A stretch of 64,000 bases of DNA from Petunia secreta (Eukaryota > Streptophyta > Magnoliopsida > Solanales > Solanaceae), in the NCBI GenBank assembly GCA_029990175.1, contig JARKIP010000030.1, positions 16,951,501 to 17,015,500 of the forward strand. Direction: 5' to 3'. Under the pieces are notes generated by a model that made no database searches, had not been told where the DNA came from, and was given only the letters and a program-made list of their open reading frames with translations. Below, in pieces: positions 35,685-45,886 of the stretch. Position numbers and translations under genes: made by a program. Position 1 is the stretch's first letter. Each line of letters begins with the position of its first letter.

Positions 35685-37128
35685 TGACGAGGCCAAAGTG
35701 TATAGGATTTTCCTGCTCATGCTTTGTCAAATTATAGTATAGTTTAAGATATCGTCCCACAGAGATTGAGAAATCTATGCTACACACTTAGAATATTCCA
35801 ACTGCTATTTGAGAGAATAAAATTGATGAAAAGTGAGTTTTTGAACTTTTAAATAACTTTAACTAATACAAAATAACTTGTGGAAGATTTTTAATTTAAA
35901 AAGAGTTGGGAATCATTGAATTCACTTGATAATATTTATAATAAAAACCTCAATTTTGACATATATTTCTCTAAAGAATAATTGCTTATTGCTAATTCAA
36001 TTATATTTTGATCACAAGAAAATAATCAATTAATAACACTCCGTGAGGTTATGTAAATTAATTGAGTTATTACAAGTGATAGTCAAACCGAAATACTTTC
36101 CTTGCCTGAATTGTGCTAAAAAGTAGTGAAAACTTCGTGAGAATATTTTTACTAAAAATCAATAATCTTGCCTATAACAATTCCTCCGTGAGAATTAAAA
36201 CTGAGGCAAGCAAGACTACGGACTTGAAATGGTAGATTACTAAAAATTACTTTTACTTTACTTATTTTATTCATCAGTTATCACATATTAATTTTGCTCC
36301 GTGAGAATTACAAAATTAATATGATAATAACCGCGAGATAAATATTTAAAAGTGATAGTAAAGAATAATAAAACTAACATTCCCGCACAGTGTAAAATGT
36401 GAAATAGTTAATTTCAGGCCAAGTATGTATTAAAACTGACATAAGTATTAAAAATATATCAAACTTCATCAACTATTCCAACAAAAAGAAATTACTCCAT
36501 TATAGAGTATGAAAATATCAAAAGACAATTTAAAAGACTTATAATTAAAACTAGGAGTATTTTACTACTAGCAAAAGAAAGATAAGAGAAAGAGAAACTT
36601 TAAAGAGCTATAGCTATTCTATGACTTGGTATCTAACTAAGGGAGAGTTGTCCTCTATTTATAGAAGAACATTTCTTAATTAATTCTTGGAATGCCAATT
36701 GATGAAAGATGTGTAGCAAGCTTGCGTAATGACATAGATACGTAAAGTCTTGAAAGGCCAATTGATGAAGATGTGGAGCAAGTTCCTTTGCATAATGATA
36801 TGGATATGTGAAGTCTTCCCTTGCTCCTTTATTTGCTTTAATTCCACATTCTTTTATTAAATGTGTAATTCCATATTAACAAGATGTATAATAAGGAGCA
36901 AATATTGTAGCCAAGATATGTAAGTTTCTTGCATAGTAGGAAGACATGTCATGGACTTCTTCTTGCATACGTACAACTCTAAAAATTTGTGAAAGATTTG
37001 TCTTTCCAAGTATTCTTTTCTCTGAAAGATTTGTGAGAAAATATAGGAGAATTGAATATATTTATTCATGCTTTTATTTAAAATATATTTTTTTTATAAG
37101 AAAATACACGAATAAATTATATTAATCA
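35685..37128 (-). repeat. Athila-type 5' LTR (complete)
   Basis: 1444 bp. Its right part repeats 1-560. In plus orientation it starts TGACGAGGCC beside the primer binding site and ends ATTAATCA at 37128. A TATA-like CTATAAATAG (minus strand) lies at 36655-36664, the likely promoter for the element RNA. Compared with the left copy it has a rearranged stretch near 36975-37010 and small indels. Small ORFs inside (35596-35787, 36857-37069) are not supported. Confidence 0.92.
36655..36664 (-). promoter_or_regulatory. TATA-like box in the Athila 5' LTR
   Basis: CTATAAATAG on the minus strand, conserved at 68-78 in the 3' LTR. Its position and orientation fit transcription of the element toward lower coordinates. 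Confidence 0.6.
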
Positions 37129-37228
37129 TTGGCCTTGGTGGGGCCGTGGACCGGGTTCGATACAGCAGGCATGGCTTAAACGGGCTGCGTGCTGGATCGA
37201 ACCCGGTCCACGCCCTCACCAAGGCCAA
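37129..37228. repeat. Inverted repeat of two 33-bp arms
   Basis: The left arm (37129-37161) and right arm (37196-37228) are reverse complements at 31 of 33 positions, around a 34-base loop. The left arm begins exactly at the Athila LTR edge, so the repeat was probably longer before the element inserted. The sequence belongs to the TRIM-like repeat described next. Confidence 0.85.
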
Positions 37229-37561
37229 CCCGAGACATATCCCTTTCTTGGGGTTGACCTATTTTTGGGCCTACATTATTCCCCCTTTTGTTTTGGAAAG
37301 GTTCGTCTCGAACCTGCGCATGGTGTAAGTGGGATTTGAGCCCAGGACCAGCTCTGATACCAAACCTTAAGAGCGAACTGCAACCATTTCTACCAAAAGC
37401 TTAAGCTGATAGTAGAGGCACAACCTAACTCCTATATAGCGCTCTCTCAGCAGGCACGGCTTAACACGGGTCGCGTGCTGGATCGAACCCGGTCCACGCC
37501 CCCACCAAGGCCAACCCAAGACATATCCCTTTCTGGGGGTGGACCCACTTTTAGGCCTACA
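37163..37561 (-). mobile_element. TRIM-like small LTR element, remnant
   Basis: Two direct repeats of about 113 bp (37163-37275 and 37448-37561) share GTGCTGGATCGAACCCGGTC, GACATATCCCTTTCT and GGCCTACAT. Between them on the minus strand are a primer-like TTTGGTATCAGAGC (37351-37364) and a purine tract with GGGGGAA (about 37276-37296). Repeat-primer site-purine tract-repeat within 400 bp and no coding capacity is the plan of terminal-repeat retrotransposons in miniature. The left repeat is truncated and joined to the inverted arm, so this is a rearranged remnant. Confidence 0.5.
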
Positions 37562-38189
37562 TCATAGTGCGCTAGAGGTCCCGGATGATCTCCAATTTAA
37601 GATGGCAACACAAGCCTCAATCAAGGAAGCCGTTCGAGCAAAGGCCACAAAGAAGAAAGAGGAGACACCTTTACTTGTGCATGTGGAAGGGAAAGACAAG
37701 AACATTGCCTGAGATTTGGCCAGGGTGTCCCTTCTACCCCTTATCTTCTTTACTTTGTTTACTTATCATGCCAAGATGAAACTAGAGTCTTTAGTTGGGG
37801 GAGGGGTTAGAATTCATATGTGTGTTTGGGAATTGAAAAATGAACTTGTGCTTTAATGATACCCATGTATGAATTCGAACTATTTTGATGTATATACAAA
37901 CTCATGTTACTAGTTTAGCTTGTTTTATGTTATGTTCCAAGTTTTTTATTTTTAAATAAGCTTTCTGTTTTTCTTTACTTGGTTCTTTATGGAAGTTTGA
38001 TTTTAAATCAAGTATGTAAATAGTAGTTTCTTTGGAAATGTGATTAGTGGTTCATGTGGTACTATCATAGTTACCTTGTTTATATGGCATGAGACAAGAG
38101 AATGCGCGTTTTGATTTGTATGGCTTAGGCTGTAGACTGTGAAGAACTTTTGTTGGCTCTTTGAATTCATTGGTTTTTATGCCTAAAAT
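37562..38189. other. Unassigned interval
   Basis: A short frame near 37585-37710 (MATQASIKEAVRAKATKKKE in one reading) and a purine-rich GTTGGGGGAGGGG run near 37795 hint at the end of another retroelement, but nothing is decisive. The rest is T-rich sequence with no feature that I recognise. Confidence 0.4.
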
Positions 38190-38625
38190 TGGACGTCTAC
38201 ATTAAACACTTAAATTTATAAATGGGTCACAAGCAATATAGTAAAATACGACAGAAAAGTAAGTAAATAGAGAGAAAAATAATAGACAAGAAAGTAAAGA
38301 GTTTTATTCCTTGAGAATAGCTGGATTCAGTGGTGAATAGCTTGATGTACAATACAATATAAGGAGGGGGTATTTATAGTAGTGATTACCCAGTCCTAAT
38401 TATAGTAAAATACAAAGATTAATGAGGCTCTTGGGCCTATAAACTCAAGGCAATGGTATATACGAAACCACAACTAGGAGACTGTAATCCTAAGGCGGCA
38501 GGATCTATACCTTGCATCTTACGCTTGTACCGCCTAAATAGTCGTAACTCGTAGAACAGACATAACTCTAGTTTCACTAGCTGGACTTGTATCCTCGCAA
38601 TAATTGGTGGAGTATGTTTGCCCAC
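38190..38625 (-). repeat. Tat-type element 1, 3' LTR (left edge approximate)
   Basis: The right edge is set by TTTGCCCACA (38625), followed by a minus-strand purine tract with TGGGGAGACAG. The left edge is not certain. GGGTCACAAGCAATA near 38223 recurs near 44567 beside the presumed 5' LTR of the same type, but the rest of the two LTR regions is not clearly alike. They may be different subfamilies. A minus-strand TATA-like CTATAAATA lies at 38371-38379. Confidence 0.5.
38371..38379 (-). promoter_or_regulatory. TATA-like box in the Tat 1 LTR
   Basis: CTATAAATA on the minus strand, placed in the LTR as in the other elements of the window. It points leftward, away from the antisense gene. Confidence 0.4.
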
Positions 38626-38645
38626 ATAGTCTGTCTCCCCACTTG
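38626..38645 (-). other. Polypurine-like tract of Tat 1
   Basis: The minus strand reads AAGTGGGGAGACAGACTA directly before TGTGGGC. It is comparable in place and form to the tract of Tat 2 (56550-56568). Confidence 0.5.
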
Positions 38646-38956
38646 CTGAGTGATGATGCAAGCAGTTAGGAAGTGAAAGAAGCGTGATAGAAGACGTAAA
38701 GGTATGACTGTACCGAGACTCGTCCCCTGCCTCTTTGCATGCATTGCATTGAATGCAAATTCTTTAGTACAATGATGTGTTCCTCCGCGATTGGAGGGGT
38801 TTTTTGCGTATCTTCTCACTGCTACCACTGCTCTGTTCATATCCCATAATTATGGGGATACATATCATGTAAACCGCAATAATCACAATTTCTCATAATT
38901 ATGATCCCACATGACCAGGATCGTTCAGCTTCTCATTCAAGGATCCTCTTAGGTTC

Positions 38957-38966
38957 GTATATATAC
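38957..38966 (+). promoter_or_regulatory. TATA box of the Tat 1 antisense gene
   Basis: GTATATATAC on the plus strand, about 105 bp before the first ATG (39071), with a C/T-rich leader between. The other Tat element has TTATAAATAA at the same relative place (56743-56752). I infer a separate promoter for the antisense gene. Confidence 0.5.
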
Positions 38967-39070
38967 ATCGCATGTGTAAAGGATTTTTCATCGATCTTCA
39001 AACAGTTTTGAGAGTTTTCCTTCAAAAGGCAAACCTTCTTCCAGTCTTAATAATAATTTAATCTTTAACC

Positions 39071-41640
39071 ATGGCACAAGAACCAAATTTCCTCCCTGCA
39101 AACTTCATAGACCTAGACTATCTTCATGCAACCTTTAACTTTGAAGGTGATGGCTGAATGCAGGGTCAAACGCCCTAGCAGGAAGGTCAAAATAACAACC
39201 TTTCCATTGAGTTTTACCCGTCTGCGGTTGTGAGAGACGATATAACTCGTATCAGGCTTGATTGTAAGTGGCCTGAAGTTTTGACATTATTGTTCCTTCT
39301 GTTGAAGAGAGAATTTCCTCCCATCGTGCTGGTTACTTGATGGTTCACTCATACCTATTCACTCTGTGTCTCAAAGAGCATGTTCATTCGGTCGTTGAAG
39401 AGATATGTCACCGATACTATATCTGCTTAGGTCAAGTGGGCCCCTCTATATGGCGATTAGTGGTTGTGCTAGATCACTTGGTCAACCATGCCAGGGTAAA
39501 GTTTTCCTTCTGGCACCTTCTTGCTTGCTACTCTCCCCGTCTCTACAAGGCGGGTATGCTGATATTCATCAAACGGGGGAAGAAAGGCGTGGTTCCCAAT
39601 AGTGAAGATTCCAAAGATCGTGGCTGGGTCCATGGGTATGTAGCGGCGAGGACACCGGATATTGTATCCTCTCTTCCCTTTCCAGAGGTTTTCAACATGA
39701 GATGTAAGTTTATGCGTTCTCATTTTGTACATTCTGCATCCGTTTCTTCTCTAAACTGACTTCTCTTCTCCCTCAGTGAATTCTGTGACTGATTTACAAC
39801 TAACTGATGAAGAGTTAACCACGTGTGTTACTGCATTCTTTGCGAGAAACCCCCTACTTTAATGACTTTAACATCTTTGGCCAACGCAAATGGTTGGCGC
39901 GGAAAGGACCATGATAACTCATCTCATCTGAATTTCTCTTTTGATCCTTGGTTCGTATTGCCTTCATCACCTCCTCTTTGTTTTAGGGTTCTCCCGTCGT
40001 AAGATGCTCCCACTGAAAGAGAAAAATCGCTGCCCCGTATAGCGCTACCTTGCCCGATGTGCGAGCGTCTGGAGGGAGAATTGTTGAGAGGGCAAGTAAT
40101 TCCCGCTCTTCAAATAGGAAAGGATCCTCCAAGCTCGACAATGTAGTAGTTTCTAGTGAACCCTTGGTGATTTCTGATGGTGAGGGCGAAGTCCCCCGAA
40201 AGCTTGAGCCTGAGGCTATTGAGACCCCCTCTTCTGGTGCTGCTGAGTCTGGCCCATCTACGCGGATGTGCAAACACTTAATAGACTAGTCTCCCGAGGC
40301 CGGTAAGGAAGCCGCCGTGAAAGACGAAGTGGTGCTTCCTCCCGTTCACCTTGAGCCTTAATCTTCAGGTCAATTTTCCTTTTCATGCGTCGCCAATTCT
40401 ATTTCCTTTTTCTCCTCATAAGCTAATATCCTTTGTATACATGTAGAGCTAATTGTTCCGACTCCGGCCCCCGAGGAGATTGACTCTTTCCAACACCGTC
40501 CTGGCAAGGAGGTGGCAATGGATGCGGATGTTGTGGCTGAACCCGTGGATGGTGCCCGTGAGGTTGTTATTCACATTGCTGTAGGAGTTAACCTGTTCAA
40601 GACCCCAAAGGTTTTGACAGACCATACCGCTAACAGACCATACCGCTAAGTTGATCGACCCTAATAAACAAAGACCTCTTGCTGACTACAGTCACCAGAA
40701 ACTACTTGAGGTCGCCGCTGGTTTCTCTCTTTGGGTAAACTTCCTTTTCCGTTTTTCAGCATTTTATGAGTCGAGTCCTTAGCCTCCCTCCGCTAAATAT
40801 CTGCTTCAACATTTGTCCAGGGGCTGATGGTTTATCATGAGATACTCCGTCGAGGTGGCTCAGATGAGAACCTGAGAGAGGAGAACGAAGCCATGCTAGG
40901 ACAAGTTGCTAGCCTACGACCTTTCGTGCAGGAAGCTGAATGGCTGAGAGAGGAGCTTTATACTACATGCAGAGCTTAACAACAAGAATCCTTGAAAGGA
41001 AAGAACCATGACGAGGCTTTGGGCAATGAAATCCGCAAGCACAAACAGACTGTGGAAAACCTCCAATATTCCCTTATGGAGGCCAAACTTTTAAAACAGC
41101 TTCAGTGCAAGAATGTGGCCTGCGTGGAAGCAGTAATAGAGGTTCTTCAACAAAAGTTGTCTGGGGTAGATGAGAGGATTGAGGCTGCTAAAAAGAGTGT
41201 CCATGATGCTAGGGGCCTTTCCGCCTTCCTTCAAGATGAGAACGATATTAAAAAGCAAAGTAGCGTACCTGAGAATGTTCGCGATAAACTTTGCAATGAC
41301 GCTCACCTCAAGGAGGAACAAATGAATTCCCTGAATGCTCATCGCATAGCTGAAGTTGATCATGTAACATCACGGCTGCCCTTGCCACCTTTCTTCGGGT
41401 TCATGACGACCCTATTGTGGACATGGAGGCTAAGATTTCTTTGTTGACCGAGCTTGTGGCCTAAGCAGATGCTCGGATGGGGTCCGGCCTTGAGGAAGGT
41501 TCTGAAGAGGTTAGTGGCAAGAGAGGAGATGAAGTGTTTGCCGGGGAACCTGCAGCTGGTGAAATAGGACCTTCCCGAAGTGTTGCCACTGAAAGGAGTC
41601 CCCCGAGAGAGAATACAAATCCCCCACCCCTTGAAGTGAG
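39071..41640 (+). pseudogene. Antisense gene of Tat 1, intron-containing, with C-terminal coiled coil; stops present
   Basis: The gene lies on the strand opposite to gag, between the 3' LTR and the remains of the element. The start MAQEPNFLPANFIDLDYL follows a TATA box and leader, but a stop comes about 30 codons in. A long clean stretch (39250-39703) reads through IVPSVEERISSHRAGYL and VNHARVKFSFWHLLACYSPR to DRGWVHGYVAARTPDIV. A 73-nt intron (39704-39776) joins it in frame to NSVTDLQLTDEELTTCVTAF. Further candidate introns are 40369-40446 and 40735-40820. A Ser/Glu-rich middle (40050-40289) is followed by a heptad-rich segment (40830-41440). Tat-lineage elements are known to carry additional ORFs, some antisense, of unknown function. 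I do not recognise a named domain. Confidence 0.6.
39704..39776 (+). other. Predicted intron 1 of the Tat 1 antisense gene
   Basis: GT|AAGT donor after GAGAT and a pyrimidine-rich CTCCCTCAG acceptor. Removing the 73 nt keeps the frame open on both sides (FNMR then NSVTDLQL). The unspliced frame stops at 39759. A similar intron occurs in Tat 2 at 57819-57900 after a comparable FPEV motif. Confidence 0.6.
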
Positions 41641-41649
41641 CCGATGACA

Positions 41650-41894
41650 TAAAGGCAACTCTTGAAGTTCACGTGTTTCCTTTAGCCATGAATTGATTAA
41701 AATGCATGCTTTTCTTGTTAAGTGTCCATGTGAGTGATGGTAACTAGTTGGTACCAACTGACTCATTAATGCAAAATGATTTTGTGACTCAAAAGTTAGA
41801 ACATTAATTCATCTTGAGCTTAACTAAAAACATGCTTTGGTCTTGTTGAGTTTGGTTTGCTTAAAGACAAGCAAAGTCTTAAGTTTGAGGGAGT
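41650..41894 (+). mobile_element. 3' untranslated end and polypurine tract of a second Athila-like element
   Basis: Non-coding sequence ending in AAGTTTGAGGGAGT (41881-41894), a polypurine tract on the plus strand directly before the LTR start TGATAAGTTGG. Only the 3' end of the element remains. Its junction with the Tat 1 sequence near 41650 is not sharply defined. Confidence 0.55.
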
Positions 41895-43263
41895 TGATAA
41901 GTTGGTATTTTACCAACTTAAAGACTGCCTTTGACTTTTGTTTTTCGATCCGAAAGTTTTGTTTTGTGTGGTCAATGTCATATTTTTCTTAGTTTCAGGT
42001 TACAAGTATTTATGGAAGAAGAATGGAACTAAAAGAGCAAAACGTGAGCCAAAGTGTGAAATGTTAGTTGTAGCAGGGTAGGGCGCTCCGGCCCAAATCC
42101 AGGACGTATGAAACAGTGAGCATGGAAATTTGGAGCTCAGGATCTGCGACTCACTTCAACCTCAGGACGACCACACAACTGAAGAACACGCGACTCCTTT
42201 CTCAAGGGACAGGCCGCCTAAATCTGGAAAATGAAGAATAGGCATCTGCCTTCTAAATTGACGGGCCGCCTAAATTTGGAAAATGAATAAAAGGAGTCCG
42301 CCCCACATGATTATGCACTCCGCCTTAACTGCAAGAATAAGATTGAAGTTAGCCAACGTCACGAACGGCGACCGCCCCATGTCATTAGGTGGTCGCCCAG
42401 CCCAAAAAGGGCAGTCTTGTCATTAAATTTTGTACCTAGTATAAATAGAAAAGGCTACGGTTTTATTAATATTCTATTCTTACTTTTAGTATATTCTGTT
42501 TTAGGCAAGATTTGTCCATTTTGTAATCATCTAACACATCAATCAATTACATGTTTCATATGTTAATCTTATTCCATTACATGTCTTTGATTCAAACCCC
42601 TAGTATGAGTAGCTAAACTTATCACGAGGGGTCTAAACATGCTACAGTTGTTGAAATCCAATGGCTAATACTTAGTTTTACTTATTATATCTTGATAGCT
42701 TACTATCACTTAAACTTCTTAACTTTGGTGATCATGTCACTAGGGTTACATGTCTATTTAACTGGTTAAAGTCTTTGGCGAGATTAACTGGAGCTAGCAA
42801 GGATTTGAGTCTTGTTGGCTAAAATAATCTGACTAATCTAAAAAAGGTTACACTAGGGATATGTCCTCTTTTCTTGGGTCAATGAGTTAGAACTTTATGC
42901 GCTAAGCTATAAATTTGGCGAGTGTAGCAAGGTATATCACTCTTAGGCGTGGCGGATTCAAGGATTTACCTTACATTGACTCGACGATATTCACACCCAT
43001 TATAAGTAAGTAAAACTTACTTACCAATTGGATGAAAACCACTATAGCCGTTTATGCCCCTAGGTTCCCTTCGATTGAATCACACAACTCACACTAGTTT
43101 AATTGATAGTTTTAGCTGTTGCAATAGAAACCATTTCAAAACAACCTATATTCCTAGCACTAATGACTAACTATAACTTGAATCGCTATTTTCAATCTCT
43201 CACTTGAAACATTGCTAGTTTCTTGTGGAAATCTACTTGGTAGTACTTACCAATATATTTGCA
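41895..43263 (+). repeat. Athila-like LTR, plus strand
   Basis: 1369 bp from TGATAAGTTGG to ATATATTTGCA. The TGATAAGTTGGTATTTTACC start and the internal CCCTAGTATGAGTAGC look like Athila-type LTRs of dicots. A plus-strand TATA box is at 42440-42448 (TATAAATAG). With the preceding polypurine tract this is a 3' LTR. Gag of Tat 1 resumes right after it, so it interrupts that element. The right edge is approximate. Confidence 0.65.
42440..42448 (+). promoter_or_regulatory. TATA box in the plus-strand LTR
   Basis: TATAAATAG on the plus strand within the LTR. It is likely the element promoter. Confidence 0.5.
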
Positions 43264-43289
43264 TCCGACTGGTTACCCTTGAGGGTATA

Positions 43290-44480
43290 CTCTTGGCCGT
43301 GATCATTGGGTCGCTCTTCCGGCCTCTACTTCCATTCCTTTCGGGTGATCATATTGAATCAGCCTCGATTATGAGCTTATGGCAGTAGCAGTGGTATACT
43401 TTATTCAATGTTTTCGCCGGGTGCTCTTGAAGATCCTTTGCAACTCTCGATTAGCTGCCGAGCTTTGGGATTCTAGCTCTTGGCGAATGCCATGACTGTC
43501 ATGTTGTCCAGCCCTAGTGAAAGCATCATGTGTTCCTTTTAGAACCTTTCTAGGTAATCTTTCAGCAATTCGCCCTCTCTTTGCTTAATCTCAAATATGT
43601 CATCCATCCTCTTTTCAACGTATTTAGTGCCGGAGTGAAATTTCTAAAACAGGTCTTGCATATAAGCAGACGACTCTAATAGACCTTTTCGGTATTTGAG
43701 TGGACCAGGCCAAGGGCCCCTTGGTCAAGGTGGCGCCAAATTTCATTACCATCATGGACTAGATTTCTTCTTTATTAAGTCGTTTCTTTTTACAACGGTT
43801 ACCTAAGCTGCTACATGGTCGCTTTGGTCTGTGGTGCCATCGTACCTCTATAATTCATGCATGCGAAACTTCATCAAGACTAATAGCAACGCAGCGCTTG
43901 GCTTGTGGGGCTGTTGAGCAAACTTGACTTCATTGATGTTCTTTAGTAAGGAGAGAGCCCCCAGTATCTGGTCCATCCAGTCGCCGTGCTAACTAAGCTG
44001 ATGGAGTAGAACTTCTTCAAAAGCGATCCTTGGTATTGCTGGGACGTTGGTGATATTTGAACTACCTAACATCGTGTTGAGATTTGTTTGTCGTGCTACG
44101 GAATCTAGGGAGTTCACGGTGGGTCTCAACCCTTGTTAAGATTATGGGGGTGGCACTGTATTACTAAGTGCCTTCTCATAATGCTTAGATATTGTTTCAG
44201 CCATTAGCGCTTGGAGGTTCTGCAATGCCTCGATGAACCTCTCCAGTGCCCTCTCCAATCTGCCCATGGATATTGCCTTGCCTTTCCCCTTGGAGAGGTC
44301 TCCTCCCAAATACTGGGACTTCATGCCGATGTGACTACTTTGTGCTTCCAGGTCTACTACTTCTTTATTCAGGTCTGCCTTCTTCCGTTGAGATCTCGAA
44401 CCACCTTTTTTGCTCCTAAGGCGACGTCATGCTGGACTTTGTCGTTGTATTGCAACATGATCAATATGCTTCTTCAGAAT
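43290..44480 (-). pseudogene. Tat 1 gag, decayed and truncated
   Basis: On the minus strand the N-terminal part has a fragment at 44142-44324 (GRLERALERFIEALQNLQAL). Near 43350-43680 a Tat-type gag core can be read: VEKRMDDIFEIKQREGELLK, then DYLERF and MTVMAFAKS, with stops between. The C-terminal end is cut by the plus-strand LTR at 43263. No protease, RT or integrase is present in Tat 1, so the element is non-autonomous or heavily deleted. Confidence 0.7.
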
Positions 44481-44497
44481 AACAAAGAATTACATGG

Positions 44498-44516
44498 GCC
44501 CCATGGTAGGCGCCAA
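44498..44516 (-). other. Tat 1 primer binding site
   Basis: The minus strand reads TGGCGCCTACCATGGGGCC, like the TGGCGCCCACCGTGGGGC primer sites of plant Tat-lineage elements. It lies between the gag remnant and the LTR-like sequence to the right. I do not assign a specific tRNA. Confidence 0.65.
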
Positions 44517-44519
44517 CTA

Positions 44520-44874
44520 TTTAGCGTAAACCTTGCGTCATAGGAAAATAATTGAATTTTTTATTTAGGGTCACAAGCAATAATGAAATATTGAAGAAAC
44601 AATTTCTTTTCTAATGTAAATCTTCCCGCGCACCCATGGCCCATTACATAAGGTGGTTAGCTAAATACTACCCTAGATAGGAGTAACATAGAGCTAAAGG
44701 CGGCTTAATAGAGTGATGCGTCTGTTTTCCCTGTGCCTGTGCAGTTGTAGTGGTCGTTGCTCTTGACCTCTAACTTTGCTGAGTCCTTTATTTTTAATCC
44801 CACTTTTGTGTGGGGCAACGGGCTTTTGAGTCCATTAAATAAGGGCGGTATGATTTATACCCACACAACTAGTA
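44520..44874 (-). repeat. Tat 1 5' LTR remnant, cut by the Ogre-like solo LTR
   Basis: The sequence beside the primer site includes GGGTCACAAGCAATA, shared with 38223. Beyond that it is not clearly alignable with the left LTR. It is interrupted at 44879 by the solo LTR. No gene. Confidence 0.45.
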
Positions 44875-44879
44875 AGCAC
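44875..44879. other. Target-site duplication AGCAC, left copy
   Basis: AGCAC directly before TGTCACGATCC. The same five bases follow GATTACA at 49054-49058. Confidence 0.8.
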
Positions 44880-45849
44880 TGTCACGATCCTTTTTTAACT
44901 TAAAAGAAGAAAAACTATTATTATTGTTTTAAAAGGTTGTAACGATGTTGATAGGTACACAATTATTAAGAGATTTTCGGAGTCGCCACTTGACAAGTTA
45001 AAGGTGTGCCAAGTCACCAAGATGGTGTACCTAGAACACCTATGACTCGTAAATGGTCTGCGTCAGAGTTCCGGGTAAGGATCTCGGTTGACTTTCGGGA
45101 AGGTGTTAGGCACCCTCGAGTCCTGTGTCAAGCACAGTTTCTTTTTTGATGCATTTCGACTCTTTGAAAATTATTTTTTATATTTCGCCTTGATTTGTTA
45201 CGCTTCGATTTATTATTAATTATCCGCTCAAATGAAAACTCAAATCGAGATATAATCGCACAGGCACTTCACCCGTTCGAAATCTTCCGACTTAAATCAA
45301 TTAATTCGTGCAGGCACTTCACCCGTTCGAAATCTCTTGACTTAATATGAGTTCTATGTGAAAAAATTGATTATTTAATTGAAATTGCTTTCGGCCTATT
45401 TAGACTTTGCCTAACCGTGTTGCTTACTTTATTAATACTTAACGGGTGCACGCAAATATTACTTCTTCTTTTGCGTTTGATGTATATAAACCAAGTACTA
45501 TCTTTATATTCATTTTTCTTTTCATTTAACAGATCTGGACCAATTTTAAGAAACTGAATTTCACAATTGATGGCAACAATACACGTCAAACCCACTTAGA
45601 GTGCAATTCCACGTTCTTGAAATCTGCACAACTATATGTTGGTTTTGGCACTTATGTCCTATTCTACCTATACATCTCATATTTGTTCTCTTTTATACAA
45701 GTTGTTCAAAGTTAACAGATCTGGTTTTTTAAGCGACCTATCAATTTGCAAGTTAGTTGTAAAGTGAAGCTTGTTCAAAGAAATGAAACGGGCTTGGCCT
45801 AAATTCTAATTTTTTTTCAAAGCCACTCCCTTAACAAAAACATCCAGTA

Positions 45850-45886
<37 letters not shown>

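Noticed and set aside
37146..37328. Small plus-strand ORF across the inverted repeat
   Set aside because: It crosses the fold-back and the TRIM-like repeat, has no domain, and is explained by the repeat structure.
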